Source: an uncultured Pelagibacteraceae bacterium
GTDB taxonomy: Bacteria > Pseudomonadota > Alphaproteobacteria > Pelagibacterales > Pelagibacteraceae
NCBI GenBank assembly: GCA_902517615.1
Contig: CABYCY010000005.1
Coordinates: 1 to 64,000, forward strand
Direction: 5' to 3'
Length of the DNA: 64,000 nt
Shown here: positions 63,381 through 64,000 of the stretch, piece by piece
Numbering within the stretch: the first letter of the stretch is position 1
Layout: each line of letters opens with the position of its first letter
Made by a program: the position numbers and the translations under genes
The notes under the pieces: generated by a model
What the model was told of the DNA's origin: nothing
The model's database searches: none
What the model saw: the letters and a program-made list of their open reading frames with translations, nothing else

Positions 63381-64000
63381 TATCCAAGCAATCTAATTAA
63401 TGTCGGTGTTTTTAATATATTTTGATTTTTATTAAAAATTGACAAACAATTATGACAATTAATTTCAGATGTTTTGTGTGTAATAATAACAATTGTCGCT
63501 TTATTATTTCTCTTGTCAGGAGTTTGAATCAATCTTTTAACTGAAATTTTATATTTAGCTAAACGGTTGGTAATTTGGGATAGCACACCAGGCCTATCCT
63601 TAACTTCGAACCTTATATACAATGAATTTACATAATTATTTACATTATATGGTTTTAAAGATTTAAGCTTTGAAACAGTCACACCGAATGGTTTTTTGAT
63701 GTTCCCTCTCAAAATTGATAGCAAATCGGAAAGCAATGATGAAGAAGTAGGACCTGGTCCAGCACCCTCACCTTGTAATACGCTCTCTCCAACAGGTTTT
63801 CCTTGAAGGATTACTGCATTCATTACACCGTTAACATTACCAATATATGATTTTTTGCTTACTAAACATGGATGAACAGTTTCAAATAGTTGATCATTTT
63901 TTAATTCCGAAATACCTAATAGTTTAATTCTTAGGTCTAATTGGTTGGCAATTTCAATATCTTTTAATTCTATTCTTTCTATTCCTTCCATTAAGCATTT
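63380..64000 (-). CDS. hom: Homoserine dehydrogenase, C-terminal part (5' end outside window)
   Basis: The frame stays open to base 64000 (Lys-Cys-Leu before the ATG at 63991), so this is the 3' part of a longer gene. MEGIERIELKDIEIANQLDL, LRIKLLGISE and VLQGEGAGPGPTSSSLLSDL match the catalytic C-terminal half of homoserine dehydrogenase. An ACT domain follows (YIRFEVKDRPGVLSQITNRL), the usual site of threonine feedback. It acts in threonine/methionine synthesis. Confidence 0.9.
   Translation of the reverse strand, partial: KCLMEGIERIELKDIEIANQLDLRIKLLGISELKNDQLFETVHPCLVSKKSYIGNVNGVMNAVILQGKPVGESVLQGEGAGPGPTSSSLLSDLLSILRGNIKKPFGVTVSKLKSLKPYNVNNYVNSLYIRFEVKDRPGVLSQITNRLAKYKISVKRLIQTPDKRNNKATIVIITHKTSEINCHNCLSIFNKNQNILKTPTLIRLLG

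Overview
The window looks like a stretch of a SAR11-type (Pelagibacterales) alphaproteobacterial chromosome. The DNA is very A+T rich, spacers are a few bases or absent, many genes overlap by 1-11 bases, and gene orders such as argS / small membrane gene / nagZ / scpA / scpB / tatABC and serS / yajC / secDF are alphaproteobacterial. No rRNA, CRISPR array or insertion sequence is visible. There are four tRNA genes: Lys-TTT, Ser-TGA, Pro-TGG and Glu-TTC.

Region 1 (1-14.3 kb) is accessory and nutrient-related. It opens inside a gene fusing an XRE-type helix-turn-helix to a LicC/PntC-like nucleotidyltransferase. Next come a phosphonate-type ABC importer (phnD, phnC, phnE), an SMR-like protein lacking the family's essential Glu, and an EamA transporter. 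On the minus strand are a divergent PiT-like permease and an arsenate module (small membrane protein, ArsC, AqpS-like channel), then a PhyH-type dioxygenase and a peroxiredoxin-like protein. A zinc regulon follows: znuA is divergent from znuC-znuB-zur, with two Zur-box-like palindromes between them, and an Ldh-family dehydrogenase is coupled to zur. xthA and an A-type iron-sulfur carrier close the region.

Region 2 (14.3-38.9 kb) is core housekeeping: dgt, argS, nagZ, scpAB, tatABC, serS, yajC, secDF, a PuuD-like membrane protein, uvrA, ssb, gyrA, coaD, a cyclophilin, tgt, tRNA-Lys, a methyltransferase-like protein, an M48 protease, a DUF502 protein, recG and sdhE.

Region 3 (38.9-40.1 kb) is a very small integrated element at tRNA-Ser. 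A 57-bp direct repeat, containing the 5' half of the tRNA and its upstream DNA, brackets about 1.1 kb with two small membrane-protein genes and paired GTACAAGT repeats at both ends. No integrase lies inside.

Region 4 (40.1-55 kb) is core again: rarD, cell-wall genes (lytic transglycosylase, SPOR lipoprotein, D,D-carboxypeptidase), tmk, holB, metG, tatD, a metallo-beta-lactamase-fold protein, a glutathione peroxidase, nhaA, a zinc-ribbon protein, tRNA-Pro, an NDUFS4-like subunit, an SbmA/BacA-like protein, glpX, recJ and tRNA-Glu.

Region 5 (55-64 kb) is variable: a GIY-YIG protein, three glycosyltransferase genes for surface glycans, a tyrosine recombinase, a tiny membrane protein coupled to a single-domain O6-alkylguanine alkyltransferase, a 536-bp gene-free gap, an EamA and an AEC transporter, and the 3' part of homoserine dehydrogenase running off the window end.
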